A stretch of 64,000 nucleotides of DNA from Marinobacter excellens HL-55 (GTDB lineage: Bacteria > Pseudomonadota > Gammaproteobacteria > Pseudomonadales > Oleiphilaceae): assembly GCA_001314845.1 (NCBI GenBank), contig LJZQ01000011.1, positions 40,336-104,335 of the forward strand, given 5' to 3'. Under the pieces are notes generated by a model that ran no database searches, was not told the DNA's origin, and saw only the letters and a program-made list of their open reading frames with translations. The position numbers were made by a program, and so were the translations under genes. Shown here in pieces: positions 1-8,180 of the stretch. Every line of letters begins with the position of its first letter. The stretch's first letter is position 1.

Positions 1-519
1 TTCATTCTGCAGGTGCCGGGCGATCCTCCAGGCTTTGGTACCCCCATCGGCCATGCTGATGCTGGCGCAACCGATCAGGTAATCCACTTTCCGTTGGTTG
101 AGGTATTCCGCCACCGCCGCCCACAACAACGCGATGGTACCGCCGTTTCGGTAGTCGGGGTGTACGCAGGTTCTGCCCAGTTCGGCTACGCTGCCGGGCA
201 GCAAGTGCAGGGCGCTCAGGTCAAACTCACCGGATGAGTAAAAACCACCAACTGCCGAGGTTTCGCTCTCATGCAGTATGCGAGTGGTTGCGACCAGCTC
301 GCCGGAGTCAGAATCAGTGACGATCAGGTGCTCACAGACATCGTCGAAGGCATCTGCATCAACGCCCGGCGTCGTCGCCCCGAGGTCGCTACCGTATTCC
401 TCGGAAAAAACCCGGTAGCGCAGGCGTTGCGCTGCCAGGATCAACTCCGGGTTACGAGTGAGTGCGGTTTGCAGCTTGCGTCCCCGGCGTGGATTTGCCT
501 TTGCGGTTTGTGCTGTCAT
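1..519 (-). CDS. olsB: L-ornithine N-acyltransferase OlsB-like, GNAT fold (C-terminus cut by window edge)
   Basis: The first 173 residues of a minus-strand gene are visible; the rest runs off the left edge. Family role: transfers a 3-hydroxyacyl group from ACP to ornithine, the first step of the phosphorus-free ornithine membrane lipids. Seen in the sequence: an N-terminal RYRVF-EEYG segment near residue 39, an ELGRTCVHPDYRNG acetyl-CoA/ACP-binding type motif near residue 124, and an IGCASI motif near 155. These are typical of the hemolysin-like/OlsB branch of GNAT proteins. The ATG at 519 is chosen because the next upstream ATG (524) runs into a stop after two codons. An array of 11-bp-spaced GTCAC repeats lies 48-85 bases upstream. 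The partner olsA, if linked, would be outside the window. The family call is confident; substrate specificity is inferred. Confidence 0.85.
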   Translation of the reverse strand, partial: MTAQTAKANPRRGRKLQTALTRNPELILAAQRLRYRVFSEEYGSDLGATTPGVDADAFDDVCEHLIVTDSDSGELVATTRILHESETSAVGGFYSSGEFDLSALHLLPGSVAELGRTCVHPDYRNGGTIALLWAAVAEYLNQRKVDYLIGCASISMADGGTKAWRIARHLQNE

Positions 520-545
520 GGCATGGCCTCGTGATGTCGTTTACA

Positions 546-610
546 GCCCAAGGCTATGAATCCGGTGTGACAGCGAGGTGACTTGTCGGTGACGTCTTTG
601 TGACACCCGT
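546..610 (-). promoter_or_regulatory. Candidate Pho box: four 11-bp-phased GTCAC repeats upstream of olsB
   Basis: On the plus strand GTGAC occurs at 567, 578, 589 and 600, exactly 11 bp apart. Read towards olsB these are GTCAC units, and the one nearest the gene is CTGTCAC (567-573), a match to the PhoB half-site. A weak -10-like CATAGC (553-558, minus) follows at 8 bases, as expected for a PhoB-type promoter lacking a -35. OmpR-family regulators bind such phased direct repeats. Assignment to PhoB is inference; the divergent RstA-like regulator is the alternative. Confidence 0.6.
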
Positions 611-687
611 TAGGAGGGACCAAAAACCAGATCTGTGTCACAGGCTGTAACCCTATGACCGTTCCATGTATATTTCTGAATAGCATG

Positions 688-693
688 TATAAT
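688..693 (+). promoter_or_regulatory. Candidate -10 box (TATAAT) for the rstAB-like operon
   Basis: A perfect TATAAT lies 67 bases before the response-regulator ATG. No good -35 hexamer sits 16-18 bases upstream, which suggests activator dependence. TGTAAC-type motifs occur at 646-651 and 696-701 on either side; they resemble half of the Escherichia coli RstA box, so autoregulation is possible but not shown. Confidence 0.45.
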
Positions 694-760
694 TGCTGTA
701 ACGGAACGTTGCCTGTATTGTCAGGTGGACAGCCCCAAAAACCGGAATATAAAAACAGAG

Positions 761-1495
761 ATGGATGGCGTGGAACAGACAAACGAGAGTTGGCGAATCC
801 TGATCGTTGAAGACGACGAACGACTTGCGGATCTTACCCGTGAGTACCTCGAGAGCAACGGACTGACGGTCTCCCTGGAAAACCACGGTGGTGCCGCGGT
901 TGAGCGCATTCGTAATGAGCAGCCAGACCTTGTGGTTCTGGATCTCATGTTGCCTGGTGAAGATGGCCTCTCGATCTGCCGACGGGTCAGGCCTGCTTAT
1001 TCTGGCCCTATCATCATGTTGACGGCTCGTACCGACGATCTGGATCAGGTGCTTGGCCTGGAAATGGGTGCGGATGACTATATCAGCAAGCCGGTTCAGC
1101 CCCGGGTGTTGCTGGCACGGATACGGGCCATGCTTCGGCGCATGGACGCTGTGCCGGCCGGTAAGTCGGACGAGTCAGGGGAAGAGCCAGTTCGGCTGAC
1201 GTTTAATGATTTGATTGTTGATCGCTCCATGCGTGAAGCGTGGCTCAGTGAAGACAGCATTGATTTGACCAGTGCCGAATTTGATCTGCTCTGGCTGCTG
1301 GCCAGCAACGCTGGCCGTGTGCTCAGCCGGGAAGAAATTTTTACCGCCCTGCGCGGTATTGAATATGATGGCCAGGACCGGTCCATTGATGTTCGGGTGT
1401 CCCGGATCAGACCCAAGATCGGTGATGATCCCATTCATCCCCGTCGGATCAAGACGGTTCGCAGTAAAGGCTATCTGTTCGTCAAAGAAGCCTGA
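761..1495 (+). CDS. OmpR/PhoB-family response regulator (RstA-like)
   Basis: A 244-residue two-domain response regulator. The receiver domain occupies roughly residues 10-125 with the acidic pair in VEDDERL, the phospho-accepting Asp in VVLDLMLPGEDG, the conserved Thr in MLTART and the Lys in YISKPVQP. A winged-helix DNA-binding domain fills the C-terminal 100 residues and ends in the usual IKTVRSKGYLF. The sequence and the RstB-like partner 57 bases downstream suggest the RstA branch, but naming it exactly needs a tree. An ATG at 761 is preferred; a GTG at 725 would add 12 poorly conserved residues. It probably controls genes as a phosphorylated dimer on direct repeats. Confidence 0.85.
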   Translation: MDGVEQTNESWRILIVEDDERLADLTREYLESNGLTVSLENHGGAAVERIRNEQPDLVVLDLMLPGEDGLSICRRVRPAYSGPIIMLTARTDDLDQVLGLEMGADDYISKPVQPRVLLARIRAMLRRMDAVPAGKSDESGEEPVRLTFNDLIVDRSMREAWLSEDSIDLTSAEFDLLWLLASNAGRVLSREEIFTALRGIEYDGQDRSIDVRVSRIRPKIGDDPIHPRRIKTVRSKGYLFVKEA

Positions 1496-1552
1496 CCGAT
1501 CTTCCGCTACCCGTACCGGTAATGGGCGGGTAGCGTTACCAGGATGGGCTGC

Positions 1553-3127
1553 ATGTCCCTGAAATTTTTCCTGACAATCTACGCTCGATTGGCTGGCGCA
1601 ACCGCGCTGGTTATCCTGATCTGCACCCTTCTTTTTAACGGCATCAACTCGGTCCGACACCAGTTCTGGCATGAGCGTTTTGCTGAGCCTCTCATGCGAT
1701 GGCTGGCTGCGACGCCGACGCCGGCTCGTCAGTATCATTGGATGCCGTCGATGTTTGAGTTGCGCTCCGGCAATCCAGACCAGTTCGGGCTATCCACCGT
1801 CACGGAGGAGCGCTTAGGCTATGGACAGGTTGTCGCTCAGCTCACGGATGTCGGGTATCGCTACCTTGTCCGGTCCCATGATGATGAAGTGGTCAGTGTC
1901 CGTCTGGTTCAGGCCTACGAGGAAATGGCTCAGGCCACCGCCTTGCTGGTTCGTTGGCACCTGGAGACAAGCGTTTCGGATCAGCGGATTGATGAAGTTG
2001 CTCAGTTGGCTAAAGCCCTGCGAGTGAGTATAGAGCCTGTTCAGGATGTAGAGCGTTTACCGGATCAGTCGGTGCTTGAGAGTGTCGCAGAGAACGGATT
2101 AGTGGTGTTCAGCAGGCAGGGTGAGGAAACCGCTCAGGTGCTTATCAGGCTCTCTGAAGGCGACCTGGTGAGGATCCGAATGCCGCCACCTTTCAATCCC
2201 TGGTCATGGCCTGTTGTGGCATTGCTGATGGTGGTTATCGGTTCGGTGTTGGCGGTTGCGCTGTATCTGGCCATTCGCTTTGTGGAAGGTCACCTGCGCA
2301 AGGTCGAGTCGGTGGCCGTGCGCATTGCCCGAGGCGAAATGGGCGCCAGAGTAGAGTCTGAAGACAGTACGCTGGTCTCGCGCCTTGCAGCGTCTTTCAA
2401 CGGCATGGCCGAGCATATTCAACGGCTGGTTCAGGTGCAGCGTGAAATGATTCATGCGGTGTCGCACGAACTGCGAACCCCCGTTGCCCGCATCCGTTTC
2501 GGCGTTCAGATGATCGAGGCCGGCAGCAGCCCGGAGGTCCTTGCCAGGCAAGCTGAAGGCATCGACGGTGATATTCAGGAGCTCGATGAGCTGATTGATG
2601 AGATTCTTACCTATGCTCGGCTGGAGCAGGGTGGCCCTGTCTTCAGCCTGAGAGAAGATTCAGTGACGGACATTGTTCGCCAGGTGGTGGCTGAACAGCA
2701 GATTATCCGCACTGGCATCGAGATTGATTGCCGGATTGGCGACGGCTCTGAGCGCTGGGCGCTGGCCGATGTAGAGCCCCGGTATATTCACCGGGCCATC
2801 CAGAATCTGGTGGGTAACGCCGCCCGTTACGCAGCCAAACAGGTGGTTGTTCGCTGCCATCTGGATGAAGATAACTGCCGAATTGATGTTGAGGACGATG
2901 GCCCGGGCATTCCTGAGCAAGACTGGGAGAAGGTGTTTACCGCCTTTGCCCGGCTTGATGACAGTCGGACCCGAACCTCCGGGGGGTATGGATTAGGGTT
3001 GTCGATTGTCAGACGCATACTGTACTGGCATGGCGGGCAGGCGTTTGTCGGAAGAAGTGATGAGCTTGGGGGGGCCCGGTTCAGTCTGGTTTGGCCAAGG
3101 CGTAAGCCTGTTGATTCTGTTTTGTGA
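1553..3127 (+). CDS. Sensor histidine kinase (RstB-like)
   Basis: A 524-residue inner-membrane kinase. A first membrane segment is at about residues 10-30 and a second at about 220-242 (the run WSWPVVALLMVVIGSVLAVA), with a periplasmic sensor of about 190 residues between them. HAMP follows, then the HisKA box HAVSHELRTP with the phosphorylated His, then an HATPase domain with NLVGNAARYA (N box), DDGPGIP (G1) and GYGLGLSIV (G2). It should phosphorylate the regulator just upstream. ATG 1553 is preferred because AGGA lies 8 bases before it; ATG 1544 would add three residues. The periplasmic domain gives no ligand clue. Confidence 0.85.
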   Translation: MSLKFFLTIYARLAGATALVILICTLLFNGINSVRHQFWHERFAEPLMRWLAATPTPARQYHWMPSMFELRSGNPDQFGLSTVTEERLGYGQVVAQLTDVGYRYLVRSHDDEVVSVRLVQAYEEMAQATALLVRWHLETSVSDQRIDEVAQLAKALRVSIEPVQDVERLPDQSVLESVAENGLVVFSRQGEETAQVLIRLSEGDLVRIRMPPPFNPWSWPVVALLMVVIGSVLAVALYLAIRFVEGHLRKVESVAVRIARGEMGARVESEDSTLVSRLAASFNGMAEHIQRLVQVQREMIHAVSHELRTPVARIRFGVQMIEAGSSPEVLARQAEGIDGDIQELDELIDEILTYARLEQGGPVFSLREDSVTDIVRQVVAEQQIIRTGIEIDCRIGDGSERWALADVEPRYIHRAIQNLVGNAARYAAKQVVVRCHLDEDNCRIDVEDDGPGIPEQDWEKVFTAFARLDDSRTRTSGGYGLGLSIVRRILYWHGGQAFVGRSDELGGARFSLVWPRRKPVDSVL

Positions 3128-3276
3128 TCCAGCACTCAACACCTCACCTGATGTAACAAAGCTCTACAGAATGGCTACTGAATTGAGCCGGTTATCCGTC
3201 AATAATCGCAAGCGTAAGGGATGACTTTTGAGGTTGTAGTTCTTACGAACTTTCCTTGTTTCATTCGTCATTTGAG
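3128..3276. other. Intergenic stretch after the kinase gene, no recognised gene
   Basis: About 150 bases lie between the kinase stop and the terminator stem. They contain a small GTTC-TTAC-GAAC palindrome near 3238-3249 but no convincing coding frame. This could be plain 3' UTR of the two-component operon or an sRNA ending at the terminator; nothing here decides it. Confidence 0.4.
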
Positions 3277-3303
3277 GGCCGGATTTATCCGGCCCTTTTT
3301 TTA
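3277..3303 (+). terminator. Rho-independent terminator of the rstAB-like operon
   Basis: A perfect 9-bp GC-rich stem (GGGCCGGAT with ATCCGGCCC) closes on a 2-base tip and is followed directly by a run of T. It insulates the two-component operon from glpK. Confidence 0.9.
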
Positions 3304-3388
3304 TCTTTAAAATTCCTTTCCTCTGCGGTTATTCACACTCGCATCCTGCCGGTACTGGTAAACTCTTCCGAAAAATCAGGAGAGTTGC

Positions 3389-4870
3389 ATGTCCCCCTAT
3401 TTGCTCGCCATTGACCAGGGCACAACCAGTTCCCGGGCGATTGTGTTTGATGCCAGCGGAGTTCAGGTTGCGGTTGCCCAGCAGGAGTTTCACCAGTATT
3501 TCCCGAAAGATGGCTGGGTTGAGCATGATGCGCTGGAAATCTGGGACAGCACCCTGATGGTGTGTCGCAGCGTGCTGGATAAGGCGGGCATTCAAGCGGC
3601 TGAACTGGCCGGTATTGGTATTACCAATCAGCGTGAGACCACCATCCTTTGGGACCGTAAAACCGGCCAGCCAATTCATCATGCTATCGTCTGGCAGGAC
3701 CGGCGCACGGCGTCAGTCTGCACCAAGCTGAAATCGGATGGCCACGAAGACCTGGTGGTCGAGCGCACCGGTTTACTGATAGACCCCTATTTTTCCGCCA
3801 CCAAAATCGCCTGGCTACTGGATAACGTTGAAGGTGCCCGGCAGCGGGCAGAGGCCGGTGAGCTGGCTTTCGGGACCGTTGATAGCTGGTTGCTGTGGAA
3901 CCTGACCAAAGGTGAGTCGCACTTCACCGATGCAACCAATGCCTCCCGCACCGCTTTGTTTAACATCCATACTCAGGATTGGGATCAGGATTTGCTGACC
4001 TTGTTCCGGGTGCCGAAAGCGTTGCTGCCCGGGGTGCTGGACAGTGCGGATGACTTTGGAGTGACCGCTTCCGAATGGCTGGGAGGCCGCGTCAAGGTGG
4101 CCGGGATTGCCGGAGACCAGCATGCAGCGTTAATCGGACAGGCTTGCTTCGAGCCCGGCATGGCCAAGAGCACCTATGGCACCGGCTGTTTTCTCATGCT
4201 GAACACCGGTGACAAAGCCCTGCGCTCGGAAAATCGCCTGCTCACGACCATGGCCTACCGGTTGAACGGCAAGCCATGCTACGCCATCGAAGGCAGTATT
4301 TTCGTCGCTGGAGCCGCCATGCAGTGGTTGCGTGACGGCTTGCGATTGATTAAGCATGCCAGTGAATCCACCGGGCATGCGGAATCTGTTGGCGTGGATA
4401 ATCCGGTGTATCTGGTGCCGGCATTCACCGGACTGGGTGCCCCTCACTGGGACCCGAATGCCCGGGGTGCAATTCTCGGGCTTACCCGCGATACAGGGAT
4501 TGCAGAGATTGTCACCGCCGGTTTGCAGTCGGTGTGTTATCAGACCAAAGATCTGGTCAGGGCCATTCGCAACGACGGAGCGCCGCTGGAATCGTTACGG
4601 GTCGATGGCGGCATGGCGGTCAACGATTGGGTGATTCAGTTTTTGGCAGACATACTTCATGTCACGGTTGATCGGCCGAAAGTGACAGAAACGACCGCTT
4701 TGGGAGCAGCCTACCTTGCCGGCTTGCAGACAGGCGTATTTGAGAGCCTGGAGCAGATTTCCGGGATGTGGGAGCGCGAACGGCAGTTCCAGCCAGATAT
4801 GAAACCGGCGCTTCGAGAATCCCTCTATACCGGCTGGCTGGATGCCGTAGAGCGGGTCTGCAACAACTGA
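3389..4870 (+). CDS. glpK: Glycerol kinase
   Basis: A 493-residue FGGY-family kinase that makes sn-glycerol 3-phosphate from glycerol and ATP in the cytoplasm. The N-terminal phosphate-1 motif [13 protein letters not shown], the [10 protein letters not shown] segment, the substrate-contact region TNQRETTI, and the C-terminal [10 protein letters not shown] and [11 protein letters not shown] motifs are all present and in order. The length matches the family. The start ATG has GGAGAG seven bases upstream. No glpF, glpD or glpR is adjacent. It converges on the ABC ATPase gene with only ten bases between the stops. The product also feeds PlsB, which is encoded far downstream in this window. Confidence 0.97.
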   Translation: MSPYLLAIDQGTTSSRAIVFDASGVQVAVAQQEFHQYFPKDGWVEHDALEIWDSTLMVCRSVLDKAGIQAAELAGIGITNQRETTILWDRKTGQPIHHAIVWQDRRTASVCTKLKSDGHEDLVVERTGLLIDPYFSATKIAWLLDNVEGARQRAEAGELAFGTVDSWLLWNLTKGESHFTDATNASRTALFNIHTQDWDQDLLTLFRVPKALLPGVLDSADDFGVTASEWLGGRVKVAGIAGDQHAALIGQACFEPGMAKSTYGTGCFLMLNTGDKALRSENRLLTTMAYRLNGKPCYAIEGSIFVAGAAMQWLRDGLRLIKHASESTGHAESVGVDNPVYLVPAFTGLGAPHWDPNARGAILGLTRDTGIAEIVTAGLQSVCYQTKDLVRAIRNDGAPLESLRVDGGMAVNDWVIQFLADILHVTVDRPKVTETTALGAAYLAGLQTGVFESLEQISGMWERERQFQPDMKPALRESLYTGWLDAVERVCNN

Positions 4871-4880
4871 CTGTGCAGGC

Positions 4881-5954
4881 TCAGCTGATGCGTTCGAAGG
4901 CGATCAGGTGGTCGGCTTCAACGCGCACGGGTACATGCTCACCCATGTGAAAGTCGAGGTGGCTCCGGAACAGGGCTTCAAACTCGGTATCCTCAGAGCA
5001 TCGGAAGCGGTAAAGGGTAGAGGTGCCCGCAAAGGTTTTTTCCACCACCTTCGGTCGCAGGTCTGAATCGGCATCATAAACGATGTCGTCCGGGCGGATC
5101 AGTACATCCAGCAACGTGCCGGGTTCCCATTTGTAGGCACGGTTGCCGTGGATGACGCCCAGCTCAGACTCAATGGTGTCGGGCCCCAGGGCTGTGCCGG
5201 GAATGAAGCCGCCCTGGCCGACAAAGCTGGCGACAAAGCGGTTGGCCGGTTCGTGGTAAAGGTTGTAGGGTACATCCCACTGCTGTATGCCACCGTCTTT
5301 GAGTACCGCCACCTGGTCGCACATGGCAAAGGCTTCCTGCTGGTCGTGGGTGACCAGAATGGCACTGATACCCAGCGTTTTCAGAATATCGCGCACATCC
5401 AGGCTGAGGCGGCGGCGAAGGTCGGTATCCAGGTTTGAGAAGGGTTCATCCAGCAGGATCAGCGTTGGTTCGGGTGCCAGTGCGCGGGCCAGTGCAACGC
5501 GTTGCTGCTGGCCGCCGGAAAGTTCATGGGGATAGTTGTCGGCCAGATCTTGCAGGTGCACCAGATTGAGAAGCTCCATCACCTTGCCACGCCGTTCGGC
5601 TTTTTTCAGGGTGTTCAGACCGAAACCCACGTTATCCGCAATGGTCAGGTGGGGGAACAGGGCGTAATCCTGAAATACCATGCCGATCTTGCGTTTCTCT
5701 GGAGCGAGAGTGCGACCGGGCAGGCTGATGGCCTGGGATTGCAGCTGGATTTCTCCGGCATTCAGTGGAAGAAAACCGGCCAGGGCTCGGAGAATCGTGC
5801 TCTTGCCGCAGCCACTGGGGCCGAGCAAACAGCCAATATCACCATGACTCAGTGCAAAATTGACATTTTTGATCACTGAATCGCCGCCGTAGCCGCAGGA
5901 CAGGTTGTTAACTTCCAGCAGCCAGTCGGCCGCAGGCACCAGAGCGTCGGGCAT
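4881..5954 (-). CDS. Orphan ABC transporter ATP-binding protein, Fbp/Pot type
   Basis: A 357-residue ABC ATPase. Walker A is GPSGCGKST near residue 46, the Q-loop is in VFQDYALFPHLT, the signature is LSGGQQQRVALARAL, Walker B is LILLDEPFSNLD and the switch His is in LVTHDQQEAFAMCD. The last 120 residues form a TOBE-like regulatory extension, as in FbpC (ferric iron), PotA and CysA importers. No permease or binding protein is nearby. The start lies three bases after the argF stop, so the two are very probably cotranscribed; this pairing is, from memory, also found in Pseudomonas. The substrate cannot be told from sequence. Confidence 0.85.
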   Translation of the reverse strand: MPDALVPAADWLLEVNNLSCGYGGDSVIKNVNFALSHGDIGCLLGPSGCGKSTILRALAGFLPLNAGEIQLQSQAISLPGRTLAPEKRKIGMVFQDYALFPHLTIADNVGFGLNTLKKAERRGKVMELLNLVHLQDLADNYPHELSGGQQQRVALARALAPEPTLILLDEPFSNLDTDLRRRLSLDVRDILKTLGISAILVTHDQQEAFAMCDQVAVLKDGGIQQWDVPYNLYHEPANRFVASFVGQGGFIPGTALGPDTIESELGVIHGNRAYKWEPGTLLDVLIRPDDIVYDADSDLRPKVVEKTFAGTSTLYRFRCSEDTEFEALFRSHLDFHMGEHVPVRVEADHLIAFERIS

Positions 5955-5957
5955 TGA

Positions 5958-6872
5958 TCAGTCCAGGCGGTTAAGTATCAGGAATTCGAGCAGGGCTTTT
6001 TGGGCATGCAGACGGTTTTCTGCCTCATGCCAGACAACTGAGCCCGGATGCTCCATCATATCGGCCGAGATTTCCTCGCCGCGATGGGCGGGCAGGCAAT
6101 GCATGAACAGGGCATCCTTGGCCGCCACCGACATCAGTTTCGGGTTGATCTGATAGTTGCGGAGGGCTTTCTCCCGGGCTTTCTGTTCGTCTTCCTGACC
6201 CATGGAGGCCCAAACGTCGGTAACCAGCAGGTCGGCGTTCCGGGCTGCGTCTTCAGGTTCCCGGACCACGGTGACCCGATCGCTGTGCGCATTGAGCAAC
6301 GAAGCGGCGGGCTCGTAGCCTTCAGGGCAGGCCACGTTCAGATGGAAATCAAACTGTTCGGCGGCGTTGATGTAGGAGTGGCACATATTGTTGCCGTCGC
6401 CAATCCACGCCACAGTGGCGCCGCGAATGCTGCCACGGTGCTCGCGATAGGTTTGCATGTCAGCCAGTAACTGGCAGGGATGGAAATCGTCCGTCAGCGC
6501 ATTGATGACCGGCTTGCTGGAGGCGGCGGCGAACTTTTCGACCGTTTCGTGAGCGAACGTCCGGATCATCACCGCATCGACCATACTGGAGATGACGATC
6601 GCGGAATCTTCGATGGGTTCGCCCCGGCCAAGCTGGGTATCCCGTGGCGACAGAAACAGGGCGGCACCTCCGAGCTGAGTCATGCCTGCCTCGAAAGATA
6701 CCCGGGTGCGAGTCGATGATTTCTCGAAAATCATCGCCAGGACGCGGTTTTTCAGGGAGTCCCGAGTTTTTCCCGCGTGCCACTCCGCGCGGAGCCTGGA
6801 GGCATGATCCAGCAGCTGCTCCAGCTCACCGGTGGTCATGTCGTTCAGTGTCAGAAAATGTCTTGCTGCCAT
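5958..6872 (-). CDS. argF: Ornithine carbamoyltransferase (anabolic)
   Basis: A 304-residue enzyme of arginine synthesis: ornithine plus carbamoyl phosphate gives citrulline. The carbamoyl-phosphate loop STRTRVSF, the [14 protein letters not shown] segment and the [10 protein letters not shown] motif with the catalytic Cys are present. The reading frame continues upstream to 7037, but the ATG at 6872 (protein MAARHFLTL) matches the family start and length. It leads a probable two-gene unit with the ABC ATPase and diverges from grxD. No ArgR box could be identified with confidence in the 210-base divergent spacer. Confidence 0.96.
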   Translation of the reverse strand: MAARHFLTLNDMTTGELEQLLDHASRLRAEWHAGKTRDSLKNRVLAMIFEKSSTRTRVSFEAGMTQLGGAALFLSPRDTQLGRGEPIEDSAIVISSMVDAVMIRTFAHETVEKFAAASSKPVINALTDDFHPCQLLADMQTYREHRGSIRGATVAWIGDGNNMCHSYINAAEQFDFHLNVACPEGYEPAASLLNAHSDRVTVVREPEDAARNADLLVTDVWASMGQEDEQKAREKALRNYQINPKLMSVAAKDALFMHCLPAHRGEEISADMMEHPGSVVWHEAENRLHAQKALLEFLILNRLD

Positions 6873-6998
6873 GAATGGCCCCTGCTTCAAGGAAACTGCA
6901 ATTCGGTTAGCATCTGAAAAAGCCAACAAGTCTAGCCCTTCGTAACCCTGAAAACAACGCTGCGGGTACCGCTGTTGTTCCGGGTCAAAAACTCGGGT

Positions 6999-7028
6999 TT
7001 GGTGGGAATTCGCACACCCGTGTACAAT
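6999..7028 (+). promoter_or_regulatory. Candidate sigma-70 promoter of grxD
   Basis: TTGGTG (6999-7004), an 18-base spacer and TACAAT (7023-7028) stand 54 bases before the grxD ATG. The -10 is good, the -35 only half-matching. Confidence 0.45.
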
Positions 7029-7082
7029 ACTTGTCAAACGCCGTGTGACGGCAAAGCTGACGTCAATCAGAGGTACCAGTTC

Positions 7083-7409
7083 ATGGACATTAACGACACG
7101 ATCAAGAGCCAGCTCGAAGAAAATCCGGTCATTCTTTATATGAAGGGAACGCCCCAGGCGCCCCAGTGTGGTTTTTCTTCGCGCACGGTTCAGGCACTGA
7201 TGGCATGCGGCGAGCGGTTTGCCTTTGTAAACATTCTGGATAATCAGGAGTTGCGCGAGGCGCTCAAGGTTTACTCCAGCTGGCCAACCTATCCGCAGCT
7301 CTATATTGGCGGTGAGCTGGTCGGCGGTTGTGACATCATCATGGAGATGTCAGAGAGCGGTGAATTGACCAAAGCCGTCAAGGACGCGGTCAAGCAAGCC
7401 GAAGCCTGA
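7083..7409 (+). CDS. grxD: Monothiol glutaredoxin, Grx4/GrxD type
   Basis: A 108-residue cytoplasmic monothiol glutaredoxin. The CGFS active site sits in [13 protein letters not shown], followed by [19 protein letters not shown], the glutathione-binding TYPQ and GGCD segments. Family role: binds a glutathione-ligated [2Fe-2S] cluster as a homodimer or with BolA and hands it to iron-sulfur targets. The ATG at 7083 has AGAGG upstream; the open frame extends to 6975, but that extension is not part of the family. It converges on the TonB-like gene. Confidence 0.95.
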   Translation: MDINDTIKSQLEENPVILYMKGTPQAPQCGFSSRTVQALMACGERFAFVNILDNQELREALKVYSSWPTYPQLYIGGELVGGCDIIMEMSESGELTKAVKDAVKQAEA

Positions 7410-7417
7410 TAGCTGGC

Positions 7418-8176
7418 TTAGTCGCGCTTCGGGGTAAACACCAGCGTTACCTCGAAGCGGTCAGTCGTCTCTCCTTTTGGCTCCGGGTATGGGCTGGCTG
7501 CCAGCGCTGCCCGGTAAGCCGCATCATCAATTCCTGACAAACCCGTCGATTGCACCACTCTTGCCCTGGTCAGGGCACCGTTCTGTAATATTCTCAGTTC
7601 CAGTTCCATGGTGACCGCCCGTTCCAGTTTGGTAATGGCTGGCACGCGTTGCTGTTCCAACGTTTGCGCCAGGTGGGTGGCCAGTAAAATCAGGTAAGGA
7701 TCATTTTCGATGGGCGACCTGGTGATCCGCTGAATCGTTTCCTGTTGCTCCGTTCGCTCTGTATGAAGCGCCGCCGTTGCGACGGTTGCGGCACTTGGCT
7801 GCGAGGATGGCGTGTTGTCGGCGGGCGTTTCAGCGGGTGGCTGGCCAGCGGGCGCGGGGTGGGTAACGGCGCGGTTCGTTGCGCGTTGAGTGGTGATCTC
7901 TGGCGAGTGCGGCGCAACGGTGAAATCGGGGTGACGGGATTGTTCAGGATCGGTCGGGTCTTCCGGACTAGCGGGGCGGGCAGGGTTGGCGGAGGTCGCT
8001 TGCGATGCCGGTGCGTTCAGGCTGAAGACCAACCGATGGCTGAACTCCTGCTGATCCTGGATTGGCGATGACAGCCCGGCAAACATCAGTGTATGTGCCA
8101 GGACTGCCAAGGATAATGCAAGAGCCAAGCGGTAGGATCCCGGTACTGAAGGAGGTCGAAAACCCGGCTCCGGCAT
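7418..8176 (-). CDS. TonB-family energy-transducer-like protein
   Basis: A 252-residue protein with one N-terminal membrane helix (about residues 15-34), a long Pro/Ala/Thr-rich periplasmic linker (about 55-140), and a C-terminal domain of about 90 residues with the TonB pattern (LELRILQNGALTRARVV, then ASPYPEP). The architecture fits a TonB paralogue that couples the proton motive force to an outer-membrane partner. No exbB/exbD or receptor gene is adjacent, so its partners are unknown. The ATG at 8176 falls just after the upstream DUF1631 stop; a TTG at 8212 would overlap that gene. Confidence 0.75.
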   Translation of the reverse strand: MPEPGFRPPSVPGSYRLALALSLAVLAHTLMFAGLSSPIQDQQEFSHRLVFSLNAPASQATSANPARPASPEDPTDPEQSRHPDFTVAPHSPEITTQRATNRAVTHPAPAGQPPAETPADNTPSSQPSAATVATAALHTERTEQQETIQRITRSPIENDPYLILLATHLAQTLEQQRVPAITKLERAVTMELELRILQNGALTRARVVQSTGLSGIDDAAYRAALAASPYPEPKGETTDRFEVTLVFTPKRD

Positions 8177-8180
8177 TGTA

